From assembly GCA_038250905.1 (NCBI GenBank), contig JBBSBV010000014.1, positions 36,307 to 100,306 of the forward strand: a stretch of 64,000 bases of DNA. The letters run 5' to 3'. Below, piece after piece: positions 1-8,435 of this stretch; position 1 is the stretch's first letter, and every line of letters starts with the position of its first letter. The DNA is from JAENVU01 sp038250905. Its GTDB lineage: Bacteria; Actinomycetota; Acidimicrobiia; IMCC26256; JAENVU01. The position numbers were made by a program, and so were the translations under genes. The notes below the pieces were generated by a model, which was not told where the DNA came from, searched no databases, and saw nothing but the letters and a program-made list of their open reading frames with translations.

Positions 1-318
1 ACCGAAGTCGCCGGCCCGGGCCACGTCGATCAGACGCTCGCGGCGGGCGAGGGCGGCCTCCGGTTCGGTCAGGGCGAACACGCTGACCATGCCGTCCTGG
101 TCGAAGTGGTTGTTCGTGACCCACTCGAGGTCCTGAGGTTGGAGCTCGGGATGGTCGAGATACGCGAACGCGATCTCGGCCGAGAGGTCGCGGCGCAACG
201 CGTCGGGCGTCGCCGAACCGGGCCAGTGCGAGAGCGTGAGCGCGGTGCTCGGCTGGGCGGAGCCGTCGACGACCACGTGGGGGGTGTCGGTGAGTTGTCC
301 GTACGGGCGGTACTGCAT
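1..318 (-). CDS. Conserved hypothetical protein, C-terminus beyond window
   Basis: The minus strand reads open from an ATG at 316-318 to the window edge, giving the first 106 residues of a protein whose 3' part is missing. It begins MQYRPYGQL and contains VVVDGSAQPS, LTLSHWPGS and TPDALRRDLSAEIA. I associate this pattern with an actinobacterial family of unknown function (possibly DUF6687), but only from memory. A box reading TACGGT lies on the minus strand at 326-331, seven bases before the start, which supports this ATG and suggests a leaderless transcript. It runs in the same direction as purE, 34 bases downstream of it. No catalytic motif can be named. Confidence 0.6.
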   Translation of the reverse strand, partial: MQYRPYGQLTDTPHVVVDGSAQPSTALTLSHWPGSATPDALRRDLSAEIAFAYLDHPELQPQDLEWVTNNHFDQDGMVSVFALTEPEAALARRERLIDVARAGDFG

Positions 319-352
319 GGCCGTCACCGTAAGAGATGAAGTCGGCTTCAGG

Positions 353-853
353 TCAAGCTTCGTGCCCGAGTTGGTCGTCCTTGGCGCGCACCGCGGCTGC
401 GAGATGCTCCTGGTACTGCTCCATGCGCTCGCGCACCGCAGGCTCCGTGGCGGCGATGATCCGGACCGCGAGGAGTCCGGCGTTGGTGGCATTGCCGACC
501 GCGACCGTCGCGACCGGGATCCCCTTGGGCATCTGCACGATCGACAGGAGCGAGTCCATCCCGTCGAGGTAGGCGAGCGGGACCGGCACGCCGATCACCG
601 GGAGTGGCGTCATCGCGGCGGTCATCCCCGGCAGGTGGGCGGCGCCGCCGGCGCCCGCGATGATCACGGCCAGGCCGCGGTCCGCGGCGGTCCGTGCGTA
701 CTCCGTCATCACATCCGGGGTGCGGTGGGCGGAAATGATCCGTACCTCGTGGGCGATGCCGAACTCGCGGAGGACGTCGACCGCCGCCTGCATGACGGGC
801 AGGTCACTGTCGCTGCCCATGATCACGCCGACGCGGGGACGCTGCTGATCCAT
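353..853 (-). CDS. purE: N5-carboxyaminoimidazole ribonucleotide mutase
   Basis: Class I PurE (166 aa), which converts N5-CAIR to CAIR in cytosolic purine synthesis. Visible signatures are GSDSD at residues 13-17, SAHRTP at 41-46 with the catalytic His43, and the glycine-rich AGAGGAAHLPG loop. The length is normal for the family. The frame is open 42 bases further upstream, but I chose the ATG at 851-853. A TAGCGT box sits at 861-866 (minus strand), seven bases before it, and homologues begin just before the PRVGVIMGSDSD strand. No PurK lies nearby in the window, so partner synthesis is elsewhere. Confidence 0.95.
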   Translation of the reverse strand: MDQQRPRVGVIMGSDSDLPVMQAAVDVLREFGIAHEVRIISAHRTPDVMTEYARTAADRGLAVIIAGAGGAAHLPGMTAAMTPLPVIGVPVPLAYLDGMDSLLSIVQMPKGIPVATVAVGNATNAGLLAVRIIAATEPAVRERMEQYQEHLAAAVRAKDDQLGHEA

Positions 854-945
854 GCCCGGGACGCTAGCTGCGGACGCGGTCCCGCCCGACGACATCTCGG
901 GGGGCGTTAGCCTCGCCCGCCGACCGTCCGAGGAGAGGAACCGTC

Positions 946-1911
946 ATGCACACCAGGTTGACCGACGTCTTGGGGATCGAGCACCCGGTGATGCTCGCGG
1001 GAATGGGTGGCGTGTCGTACTCGGCGCTCGTGGCCGCGGTCTCGGAGGCCGGCGGCTTCGGCTGCTTCGGTGCTTCCACGATGAGCGGTGACGAGATGGT
1101 GGAAGAGATCCGCGCGGCCAAGGCGCTCACGAGCAAGCCGCTCGGCGTCGACCTACTCACCGCGATGCCCGACCGGCTGATGGACGACGTCGAGGCGTTG
1201 ATCCGCGAGGGCGCCTCGGTGTTCGCCGCCGGGCTGGGTGTGCCACGCGACGTGATCACGCTCTGCCACGAACACAACGTGCTGGTGCTGTCGATGTGCG
1301 GCAAGGTCCGCCACGCGATCGCCGCGGTCGAAGCCGGTTGCGACATCGTGGTGGCCCAGGGGACCGAGGCCGGCGGACACACCGGGCAGGTCGCCACCAT
1401 GCCGCTGGTGCCGCAGGTGGTCGACGCGGTCGGCGACCGGGTGCCGGTGGTCGCGGCGGGCGGCATCTTCGACGGTCGGGGGCTCGCCGCCGCACTCGCG
1501 CTCGGGGCCGACGGGGTATGGGTCGGCACCCGGTTCATCGCCACGCCCGAGGCCCGCTCGGCCCCCGGCTACAAGGACGCGCTGCTGCGCACGAGTGAGG
1601 ACGGCACCACGATCTCCCGCGCGTTCACCGGCAAGACGCTGCGGGCCGTGGCCAACGACACGACCCGCCACTTCGACGCCCATCCCGAGGAACTGGTCCC
1701 GTTCCCGCAGATGCTCATGAAGTCGATGGAGGGCGGCTGGATGCACCTCGGTGCCCACGAGGGCACGCCCGGGGTGGACCCCGACCGGGAGTGCTACCCC
1801 GCGGGCCAGGGGGTCGGCGCGATCGACGAGTTGATCCCTGCCGGCGACATCGTCCGCAGCATCGTGGCTGAGGCCGAGAAGAGCCTCGACCGCCTCATGA
1901 CCCTGCGGTAG
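946..1911 (+). CDS. Nitronate monooxygenase / 2-nitropropane dioxygenase family flavoprotein
   Basis: TIM-barrel FMN enzyme of the NMO/FabK superfamily, 321 aa. The N-terminus HPVMLAGMGGVSYSALVAAV is the usual phosphate-proximal segment. AQGTEAGGHTG carries the conserved histidine near FMN, and VVAAGGIFDGRGLAAAL followed by GADGVWVGTRF forms the C-terminal phosphate-binding loops. A strong ribosome site (GAGGAGAGGA) precedes the ATG. Members oxidise nitronates or act as enoyl reductases; sequence alone does not settle the substrate. It is divergent from purE and convergent with the next gene. Confidence 0.85.
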   Translation: MHTRLTDVLGIEHPVMLAGMGGVSYSALVAAVSEAGGFGCFGASTMSGDEMVEEIRAAKALTSKPLGVDLLTAMPDRLMDDVEALIREGASVFAAGLGVPRDVITLCHEHNVLVLSMCGKVRHAIAAVEAGCDIVVAQGTEAGGHTGQVATMPLVPQVVDAVGDRVPVVAAGGIFDGRGLAAALALGADGVWVGTRFIATPEARSAPGYKDALLRTSEDGTTISRAFTGKTLRAVANDTTRHFDAHPEELVPFPQMLMKSMEGGWMHLGAHEGTPGVDPDRECYPAGQGVGAIDELIPAGDIVRSIVAEAEKSLDRLMTLR

Positions 1912-1944
1912 CCCGGAAGCACCGAGGCGCCGAGGCGGGAGTGG

Positions 1945-2940
1945 TTACCTCCGGCCGGAGTCGAGGTTGATCTGCTCGCTCTTGAGGTCCGACTCGTACA
2001 TGCGGGCCACGAGCTCCTCGAAGTTCACCTTCGGGCTCCAGCCGAGCTTGTCGCGGGCCTTGGTGGCGTCGCCGAGGAGGAGATCGACCTCGGCGGGGCG
2101 GTCGAAGTGCTGGTCGTGGGTCACGTACGGTGTCCAGTCGTCGTAGCCGGCGATCTTGAACGCGACGTCGAGGAACTCACGCACGGTGTGGGTTTCGCCG
2201 GTGGCGATCACGTAGTCGTCGGGCTCGTCCTGCTGGAGCATCAACCACATCGCCTCGACGTAGTCGCCTGCGTAACCCCAGTCGCGCGCGGAGTCGATAT
2301 TGCCGAGGCTGATGCCGTCCTGGATGCCCAGCTTGATGCGGGCGAGCGAGTTGGTGATCTTGCGGGTGACGAACTCGAGGCCGCGGCGCTCGCTCTCGTG
2401 GTTGAAGAGGATCCCACTGCTCGCGTGCAGGTCGTAGCTCTCGCGGTAGTTGACCGTCATGTCGTGCCCGAACACCTTGGCGACGCCGTAGGGCGAGCGC
2501 GGGTGGAAGGGGGTGCGCTCGGTCTGGGGCGTCTCGCGTACCTTGCCGAACATCTCCGACGAACTCGCCTGGTAGAAGCGGATCGGGTTGTTCACGCTGC
2601 CGCCGACGATGCGCACGGCTTCGAGCATGCGCAGCACGCCGAGGCCGGTGATCTCCGCGGTCAACTCGGCCTGCTTGAACGACAGCTGTACGAAGCTGAT
2701 GGCCCCGAGGTTGTACACCTCGTCCGGCTGCACCTGCTCGACTGCCGCGATCAATGACGGGAGGTCGCGGAGGTCACCGCCGACGAGATCGAGTCCGGGG
2801 TTCTCCTCCATGACGAGCTTCGCCTTGGGGTTCGCCTGGCCGGCGATCAGCCCGAACACCTGGTAGCCCTTGGACGTCAGCAGCTGGCTCAGATACCTGC
2901 CGTCCTGACCGGTGATTCCGGTGATGAGCGCGCGTTTCAT
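1945..2940 (-). CDS. gmd: GDP-mannose 4,6-dehydratase
   Basis: Extended short-chain dehydrogenase, 331 aa, which would convert GDP-D-mannose to GDP-4-keto-6-deoxy-D-mannose for deoxyhexose glycans. The NADP site reads GITGQDG at residues 8-14. The catalytic set is Ser126-128 in ASSSEMFG with Tyr151 and Lys155 in YGVAK. NHESERRG followed by FVTRKI is the substrate loop typical of Gmd rather than of other sugar epimerases. The ATG at 2938-2940 has a good ribosome site, GAGAGGAA. No fucose synthetase or glycosyltransferase lies beside it, so the glycan it feeds is unknown. Confidence 0.9.
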   Translation of the reverse strand: MKRALITGITGQDGRYLSQLLTSKGYQVFGLIAGQANPKAKLVMEENPGLDLVGGDLRDLPSLIAAVEQVQPDEVYNLGAISFVQLSFKQAELTAEITGLGVLRMLEAVRIVGGSVNNPIRFYQASSSEMFGKVRETPQTERTPFHPRSPYGVAKVFGHDMTVNYRESYDLHASSGILFNHESERRGLEFVTRKITNSLARIKLGIQDGISLGNIDSARDWGYAGDYVEAMWLMLQQDEPDDYVIATGETHTVREFLDVAFKIAGYDDWTPYVTHDQHFDRPAEVDLLLGDATKARDKLGWSPKVNFEELVARMYESDLKSEQINLDSGRR

Positions 2941-2975
2941 GCGTTCCTCTCGCCTGCGTGGGGATCCCGTCGAGA

Positions 2976-3422
2976 TTAGTCCTGAGCGTCCGAAAACCCG
3001 GAAGGATCGAGCTGATAGAGGAATTCGGCACACCGGTCGGCCTCGTCGGTCTCCCCGATGGTCGCCGCGGTGCGGCGCAGACCGTCGAGGGCGAGGAGGA
3101 ACCCGAGGTTCTCCGGATGCGCGCTGCGCACGTACCCGGACCCCCGCCACCCCGCCTGGCGGAGCTGGTCGAGCCCGCGGTGGTAGCCCACCCGGTAGTA
3201 CGCGTAGGCCTCGATCTCGTCCCGCGCGACATCGCCGAGCGCGGCCCACACACTCACGCAGCGCGGCCGCCCCGCGGCGATGGCGCGGAGTTGGGCGCGG
3301 CGGGCGTCGACGTCGGCGTCGCCCACCGCCGCCGTGAGCGCGGCGAGAATGTCGGGCGGATCGGGCGGCAGCACCGTCTCCGGTGGTCCGCCGCGGTGAA
3401 GTCCGATCGGTTGGTCGCTCAT
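2976..3422 (-). CDS. DUF3151 family protein
   Basis: Small soluble protein of 148 aa. It resembles the actinobacterial DUF3151 family: a charged N-terminus, then a helical region containing CVSVWAALGD, EAYAYYRVGYHRGLDQLR and WRGSGYVRSAHPENLGFLLALDGL. No enzymatic residues are evident. It lies 35 bases upstream of gmd on the same strand and may be co-transcribed with it. It is divergent from the phosphatase at 3522. Family assignment is by remembered motif; function is unknown. Confidence 0.8.
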   Translation of the reverse strand: MSDQPIGLHRGGPPETVLPPDPPDILAALTAAVGDADVDARRAQLRAIAAGRPRCVSVWAALGDVARDEIEAYAYYRVGYHRGLDQLRQAGWRGSGYVRSAHPENLGFLLALDGLRRTAATIGETDEADRCAEFLYQLDPSGFSDAQD

Positions 3423-3521
3423 GGCCGGTGAATGTACCGGTGAATGTGCTGGTGAATGAGCCGGTACGACCCGGCGCGGCCGGCCGGACGGTGTGGTCGT
3501 GACGCCGGTACCATCCGATCC

Positions 3522-4196
3522 GTGACCCAGCTGACCACTCTCGTCTTGGTTCGACACGCGGTCACGCCCCAGACCGGCCCGCTGCTCTCCGGGCGCACAC
3601 CGGGGATCGATCTCTCCGAACTCGGACACGATCAGGCTCGGATCGCGGGCGAGCGGCTCGCTGATCTCCCGATCGCGGCCATCTACGCCAGCCCCATCGA
3701 GCGCACGCAACAGACCGCGGCGCACATCGCGAGCCACCACACCGCCGACGTCCAGGTCCTCGACGGCGTGATCGAGGCCGACTACGGCGAGTGGACCGGC
3801 GGCAAGATCGAGGACCTCGCGAAGACGGATCTCTGGAAGACCGTGCAGCGCGCGCCGTCGCGGGCCCGGTTCCCGGCCGGCGAGTCGATTGCGGAAATGC
3901 AGGTGCGCATGGTGAGTGCGCTCGAACGCGTGGCGGCGGATCACCCCGGCGAGATGGTGGTCGTCGTGTCCCACGCCGATCCGATCAAGGCGGCGATCGC
4001 CCACTTCACCGGCGTGCACCTCGACCTGTTCCAGCGCATCTCGGTTTCTCCCGCCTCGGTCACGGTCGTCGCGCTCTGGCCGCACGGCACCACGCTGGTG
4101 AAGTGCAACGACACGGGCTCGTTGTCGGAGCTGATCCCGGCGCCGTCGTCGGATGCGGCGGAAGTGGACGCAGACGCGGCGGTGCCGAAGCCGTGA
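3522..4196 (+). CDS. MSMEG_4193-type histidine phosphatase (phosphomutase-like)
   Basis: Histidine phosphatase superfamily protein, 224 aa. The phosphate-accepting motif LVRHAVT places His12 at the end of the first strand. A second catalytic histidine lies in VVVVSHADPIKAAI, and the acidic DYGEWTGG segment is typical. The next two genes are DUF3090 and SCO1664-like, the invariant partners of this subfamily in actinobacteria. I chose GTG at 3522 because the motif begins right after it and a TACCAT box sits seven bases upstream (3509-3514), suggesting a leaderless message. Substrate is unknown. Confidence 0.88.
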   Translation: MTQLTTLVLVRHAVTPQTGPLLSGRTPGIDLSELGHDQARIAGERLADLPIAAIYASPIERTQQTAAHIASHHTADVQVLDGVIEADYGEWTGGKIEDLAKTDLWKTVQRAPSRARFPAGESIAEMQVRMVSALERVAADHPGEMVVVVSHADPIKAAIAHFTGVHLDLFQRISVSPASVTVVALWPHGTTLVKCNDTGSLSELIPAPSSDAAEVDADAAVPKP

Positions 4197-4720
4197 GCAT
4201 CATCGAGCTCGACGGTGTCGATTCCCTCGGGGCGGGCGCGATCGGCGAGCCCGGTCAGCGGGTCTTCTACATCCAGGCCGACAAGCGCGGCAGCCGGCTC
4301 ACCGTGCTCGTGGAGAAGGAACAGGTCGCGCTGCTCGCGCAGGAGGCCGTCGCGTTCCTCGACCGCATCGCCGAGGATCACCCCGAACCGCCCGGCGAGA
4401 GTTCGGCCCTGCATCCCAGCGCGGCCCAGGTGAACGAACCGGCTGTCCCACTGTTCCGCGCCCGGATGATCGGCCTGGGGTACGAGCCCGACCGCGGCCT
4501 CGTCCTGCTCGAACTGCGGGAGAACGCCGAAGCCGAGGAGGACGCGCCGCCCCCCGAGGACGACGACGACGGATACATCGCGAGGATCTTCGCCACCCGC
4601 GCCCAGATACGCGCGATGGCGGCTCGGGGGACGGACGCGGTAGCCGGGGGGCGACCGCCGTGCCCGTTGTGCGAGTTCCCGATGGACCCGGCCGGTCACG
4701 TCTGCCCCCGGTGGAACTGA
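4193..4720 (+). CDS. DUF3090 family protein
   Basis: Protein of 175 aa beginning at a GTG that overlaps the phosphatase stop by four bases (GTGA), so translation is probably coupled. The N-terminal half, containing RVFYIQADKRGSRLTVLVEKEQ, matches DUF3090. The C-terminus CPLCEFPMDPAGHVCPRWN has three cysteines and a histidine spaced like a zinc ribbon. An acidic linker (EDDDD) precedes the ATRAQIRAMA helix. It is always found with the phosphatase upstream and the kinase-like protein downstream. Its function is not established. Confidence 0.88.
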   Translation: MSIIELDGVDSLGAGAIGEPGQRVFYIQADKRGSRLTVLVEKEQVALLAQEAVAFLDRIAEDHPEPPGESSALHPSAAQVNEPAVPLFRARMIGLGYEPDRGLVLLELRENAEAEEDAPPPEDDDDGYIARIFATRAQIRAMAARGTDAVAGGRPPCPLCEFPMDPAGHVCPRWN

Positions 4721-5427
4721 CCCCGGACGCCGCGGCGCGGCTGCTCGACGGTGAGATCGAGGTCGTCGGGCGGGTCGCGTGGTCGTCGAACGCCGCGTTG
4801 CTCGTCACCGTGGAACGGGACGAGGTCGAGATGCTCGCGGTCTACAAGCCGGAGCGGGGCGAGCGGCCGCTGTGGGACTTCCCCGACGGGTCGCTCTGCC
4901 GCCGCGAGGTCGCGTCGTTCCGGTTGAGCGAATCACTGGGATGGGACGTCGTTCCGCTCACGGTCCTGCGTGACGGTCCCTACGGGATCGGTTCGGTGCA
5001 GCGCTTCGTGGATCACGATCCCGACGAGCACTACTTCACGTTGCTCGAAGACCACCTCGACGAGTTCTGCCGGTTCGCCGTGTTCGACGTGCTGGCCAAC
5101 AATGCCGACCGCAAGGGCGGCCACTGCCTGCGGGAACGGCCGACGGGGAAGATCTACGGCATCGACCACGGCCTCACGTTCCACGCGGGACCGAAGTTGC
5201 GTACGGTGATCTGGGACTTCGCCGGAGAACCGGTGCCCGATGCCCTCGCAGTCGACGTCGCGAGTCTGCGCGCCCGGCTCGAGGGCCCGTTGTTCGACGA
5301 GTTCGCGGCGCTGTTGCACCCGATGGAGGTGGAAGCGCTCCTGACCCGGATCGACCGCCTGCTCATGGACGGCCGACTCCCCGAACCCGACGAGGGGTAC
5401 CACTCCGTTCCCTGGCCGATGATCTGA
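4711..5427 (+). CDS. SCO1664 family phosphatidylinositol kinase-like protein
   Basis: Protein of 238 aa starting at GTG 4711, ten bases inside the end of DUF3090. It has the PI3/PI4-kinase-like fold signature. MLAVYKPERGERPLWDF supplies the ATP lysine region, FDVLANNADRKGGHCL resembles a catalytic loop (N-x-D-R), and YGIDHGLTFH resembles the metal-binding DFG-like element. Known members come from the actinobacterial triplet with an MSMEG_4193 phosphatase and DUF3090. Whether it phosphorylates a protein, lipid or small molecule cannot be told. It converges on the acyl-AMP ligase with 32 bases between them. Confidence 0.85.
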   Translation: MELTPDAAARLLDGEIEVVGRVAWSSNAALLVTVERDEVEMLAVYKPERGERPLWDFPDGSLCRREVASFRLSESLGWDVVPLTVLRDGPYGIGSVQRFVDHDPDEHYFTLLEDHLDEFCRFAVFDVLANNADRKGGHCLRERPTGKIYGIDHGLTFHAGPKLRTVIWDFAGEPVPDALAVDVASLRARLEGPLFDEFAALLHPMEVEALLTRIDRLLMDGRLPEPDEGYHSVPWPMI

Positions 5428-5459
5428 GCGGCTGACCCGGGCGGCCCGACGGGACTCGC

Positions 5460-7145
5460 TCAGACGGGTTCGAGGATGTCCGAGAGGTAGCGGTCCTTGC
5501 AGAGCGACCGTTGCAACTTGCCCGACGACGTCTTGGGCAGCGTGCCCGGGGCCACCAGCACGATCTCGGTGGGGGGGATGCCGATGGCGTCGGTGACGCG
5601 CGCCGCGACCTCGATCCGCACCGGATCGGTGCCGGTGTCGTCGGCCCGGGTTTCCGCCACCACGACGATCGCCTCGCGGCCGCGCCGACCGGTGGTGCCG
5701 AACGCGATCACGTTGCCGGCCCGCACGCCGTCGACCTGGGCCACCGCGCGTTCGATGTCCTCGGGGAACACGTTGCGGCCACCCACGATGATCACGTCCT
5801 TGCGCCGGCCGCAGATGACGACCTCCCCGTCGACGAGGTACCCCAGGTCGCCCGTGCGCAGCCACCCGTCGCGGAACGCGGCGGCGGTGGCGTCCGGGTT
5901 GCGGAAGTACCCGGGGGTGATGGAGTTCCCCCGCAGTTCGATCTCGCCGACCTCGCGCTCGGTCCGGCGCGCCCCGGACTCGGCGTCGACCACCCGCAGT
6001 TCCAATCCGTCGAGCACCGGTCCCAGGCGGGGAAGCCGGCGGGCGCCCTCGCCCCCGTCGACGGGCGCGGCGTAGGCATCGGTCTCGAGCACGCGCCGGT
6101 CGACCGTGTCGGTGGTCATGCCGCTTCCGGGCTCCGGGAAGCTGATCGCGAGCGTCGCCTCGGCCATTCCGTACACGCAGAACGCGGCGCCCGCCCGCAG
6201 GCCGAACTCGGCGCCGGCACCGAGGAACGCCTCGACCGAATCGGGATCGATCGGTTCCGCGCCGTTGAGTGCGAGGCGCCAGCGGGAGAGGTCGAGGTCG
6301 CCCGCGCGCCGCAACGCGCGGGCGGCGAGTGCGTAGGCGAAGTTGGGTCCACCGGTGACGGTCGCGCGGAACGTCGACATCCAGTCGAGCCAGCGAGCGG
6401 GCGCGGCGAGAAAGTCCTGCGGTCCGGCGATCACGAGATCCACCCCGGTGGTCATCGGAACCCCGAGCAGCCCGATCAGGCCCATGTCGTGGTACAGCGG
6501 CAACCACGACGCGACGCGTTCGCCCTCGGCGCCGAACGCGGCGCCGGTGCGGATCGAGTCGATGTTCGCGGTCACACAGCGGTGGGGGAGCATGACCCCC
6601 TTCGGGTCGGCGGTGCTGCCGCTGGTGAACTGGAGGATCGCCAGCGTGTCGGGATCCACCGTCGGCATCGAGAACCGGTCGGCCGGCGCGTTGGTCGCCA
6701 GATCGGCGAACGTGGTGGCCACGATGTCGGCGGGCACGAAGTCGGCCAGTTGAGGGTCGATGAGCACGGTGGTGGCGTCTGCGTTCGCGATGCGACGCCG
6801 GGTGGCGTCGACGAACTCCTCGATCGACCCGAGCCGCATCGGCAGCGGCAGCATCGCAACGGTCGCACCCGCGAGCCACGTGGCCTGGATGGCGGTGATC
6901 AGTTCCCGTGATGTGGGTCCGAGAATGCCGACCGTGGTGCCGGGGCCGACGCCGCGTGTCTGCAGCGCGGCCGCCATGGAGCGCGCCTCGTCGTGCAACT
7001 GTGCCCACGAGATCTCCTCGGAGCTGTACCCGGGACCGTCGGACGCGCCGGTGACGAAGGTGATGGTGCCGCCCAGGTCGGCGGCGGCAGCGATGCGGGG
7101 CGCCAGCGTCGAATCCGTGGGGCGACGGGCTGCGGTGGAGGTCAT
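5460..7145 (-). CDS. Fatty acyl-AMP ligase (FadD-like AMP-dependent synthetase)
   Basis: Adenylate-forming enzyme, 561 aa. Core motifs are LQFTSGSTADPKGVMLPH (AMP/phosphate loop), YGMAEATLAISFP, GWLRTGDLGYLVDGEVVICGRRKD (the hinge), and the C-terminal lysine in PKTSSGKLQR. The overall pattern, including LPLYHDMGLIG and EIELRGNSITPGYF, is that of fatty acyl-AMP ligases that pass acyl adenylates to carrier proteins rather than CoA. I see no polyketide synthase or carrier protein next to it. The start is ATG 7145, 34 bases after nhaA; the ribosome site is weak. Confidence 0.85.
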   Translation of the reverse strand: MTSTAARRPTDSTLAPRIAAAADLGGTITFVTGASDGPGYSSEEISWAQLHDEARSMAAALQTRGVGPGTTVGILGPTSRELITAIQATWLAGATVAMLPLPMRLGSIEEFVDATRRRIANADATTVLIDPQLADFVPADIVATTFADLATNAPADRFSMPTVDPDTLAILQFTSGSTADPKGVMLPHRCVTANIDSIRTGAAFGAEGERVASWLPLYHDMGLIGLLGVPMTTGVDLVIAGPQDFLAAPARWLDWMSTFRATVTGGPNFAYALAARALRRAGDLDLSRWRLALNGAEPIDPDSVEAFLGAGAEFGLRAGAAFCVYGMAEATLAISFPEPGSGMTTDTVDRRVLETDAYAAPVDGGEGARRLPRLGPVLDGLELRVVDAESGARRTEREVGEIELRGNSITPGYFRNPDATAAAFRDGWLRTGDLGYLVDGEVVICGRRKDVIIVGGRNVFPEDIERAVAQVDGVRAGNVIAFGTTGRRGREAIVVVAETRADDTGTDPVRIEVAARVTDAIGIPPTEIVLVAPGTLPKTSSGKLQRSLCKDRYLSDILEPV

Positions 7146-7179
7146 GTGGCCTGCTTCGACTGTCCGGTGGGGGAGGAGG

Positions 7180-8346
7180 TTACGTCTGGGCTTCGGTTTC
7201 GGCCGGGACCGTTCGCAACAGGAGCCAGGCGGCCACGGCCGCGGTGAGCGAGGCGGCCAGGATGGCGAGCTTGGCCACGTCGAGATCCGTCCCGGAAAAG
7301 CTGAGCCCGGCGACGAACAGTGAGACGGTGAATCCGATCCCGCCGAGCAATCCGATCGCCACCAGCTCCCGGCTCCCGACGCCGGGCGCCGCCTGTCCGC
7401 CGGCACGGATGGCGACCCACGATCCCGCGGTGATCCCGGCGACCTTCCCGACCACCAACCCGAGCACGATGCCGATCGCCAAGGGGCTGGTCACGGCGTC
7501 CTGGATCTGCGACACCCCGATGACGATGCCGGCGTTGGCGAGCGCGAAGAGGGGCAGGACGAGGAAGTTGCTCCACGGCTGCACCCGGTGCTCGAGGTCG
7601 GTGAGCACCGGTCGCCCCTTGTGGGTGCGCACCGGCGTCACGAGCCCGAGTACGACACCTGCGATGGTGGCGTGGATACCCGACTGGATCACGACCACCC
7701 AGAACAGGACCGACAGCACGATGTACCACGCCGGATGTTCACACCAGCGCCGCATCACCACGAGCAATGCGACGACGGGAAGCATTGCGAGCAGCCAACC
7801 CATGGAGATCCCGGCCGAATAGAACACCGCGATCACGATGATGGCGCCGAGGTCGTCGACCACGGCCAGGGTGAGCAGCATGAGGCCCATGCCGCTCGGC
7901 GCGTGGCGGCCCGCCACGCGGAACACCATCACCGCGAACGCGATGTCGGTCGCCATCGGAATTCCCCAGCCGTGGGTAAAACCGGTCCCGGCCGTGGCGA
8001 TCGCGAAGATCACGGCGGGAAGGACCATGCCCCCGAACGCCGCCGCGATAGGGACCGCGGCGACGCGCGGGGTGCCGAGTTCGCCGTCGACGAACTCCCG
8101 CTTGATCTCGAGTCCGACCACGAAGAAGAACACCGCCATGAGCCCCTCGTTGATCCACTTGGTGAGGGTCAGCGCATGGGGTGGTCCCGGCAGTGACAGG
8201 TGGGTGTTCCACAGGTCGTGGTAGCTCTGCGGCGCGAAGTTGGCCCAGACGAGAGCGGCCAACGTGGCGACGACGAGGACAATTCCGGCGGCGGTCTCGC
8301 GGCGGAAGAACTCCGATATGTGGCGCCGTAGGCGAGATGGTGACAT
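7180..8346 (-). CDS. nhaA: Na+/H+ antiporter NhaA
   Basis: Integral membrane antiporter, 388 aa, with about twelve hydrophobic helices. The ion-binding aspartates are present: Asp134 in MATDIAFAV, and the pair Asp164-Asp165 in AVVDDLGAI. The N-terminal segment KWINEGLMAVFFFVVGLEIKRE is the diagnostic NhaA signature. It exchanges Na+ or Li+ for protons across the cytoplasmic membrane. It lies between the ClC gene (89 bases upstream) and the acyl-AMP ligase, all on the minus strand. Confidence 0.95.
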   Translation of the reverse strand: MSPSRLRRHISEFFRRETAAGIVLVVATLAALVWANFAPQSYHDLWNTHLSLPGPPHALTLTKWINEGLMAVFFFVVGLEIKREFVDGELGTPRVAAVPIAAAFGGMVLPAVIFAIATAGTGFTHGWGIPMATDIAFAVMVFRVAGRHAPSGMGLMLLTLAVVDDLGAIIVIAVFYSAGISMGWLLAMLPVVALLVVMRRWCEHPAWYIVLSVLFWVVVIQSGIHATIAGVVLGLVTPVRTHKGRPVLTDLEHRVQPWSNFLVLPLFALANAGIVIGVSQIQDAVTSPLAIGIVLGLVVGKVAGITAGSWVAIRAGGQAAPGVGSRELVAIGLLGGIGFTVSLFVAGLSFSGTDLDVAKLAILAASLTAAVAAWLLLRTVPAETEAQT

Positions 8347-8435
8347 GGTCGCTTCCGCGAGGGAACAGGGATGCCGACCAGACTTCCCGGCGCGCCGGGG
8401 GCGATTCTACGGGCGACCGAGCCCGCGTCGTGGGT

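Noticed and set aside
4933..7008. Long minus-strand open frame of 691 codons across the SCO1664 and acyl-AMP ligase genes
   Set aside because: It is rich in Arg, Gly and Pro with no domain signature and runs out of frame through a clear acyl-AMP ligase; typical shadow in GC-rich DNA.
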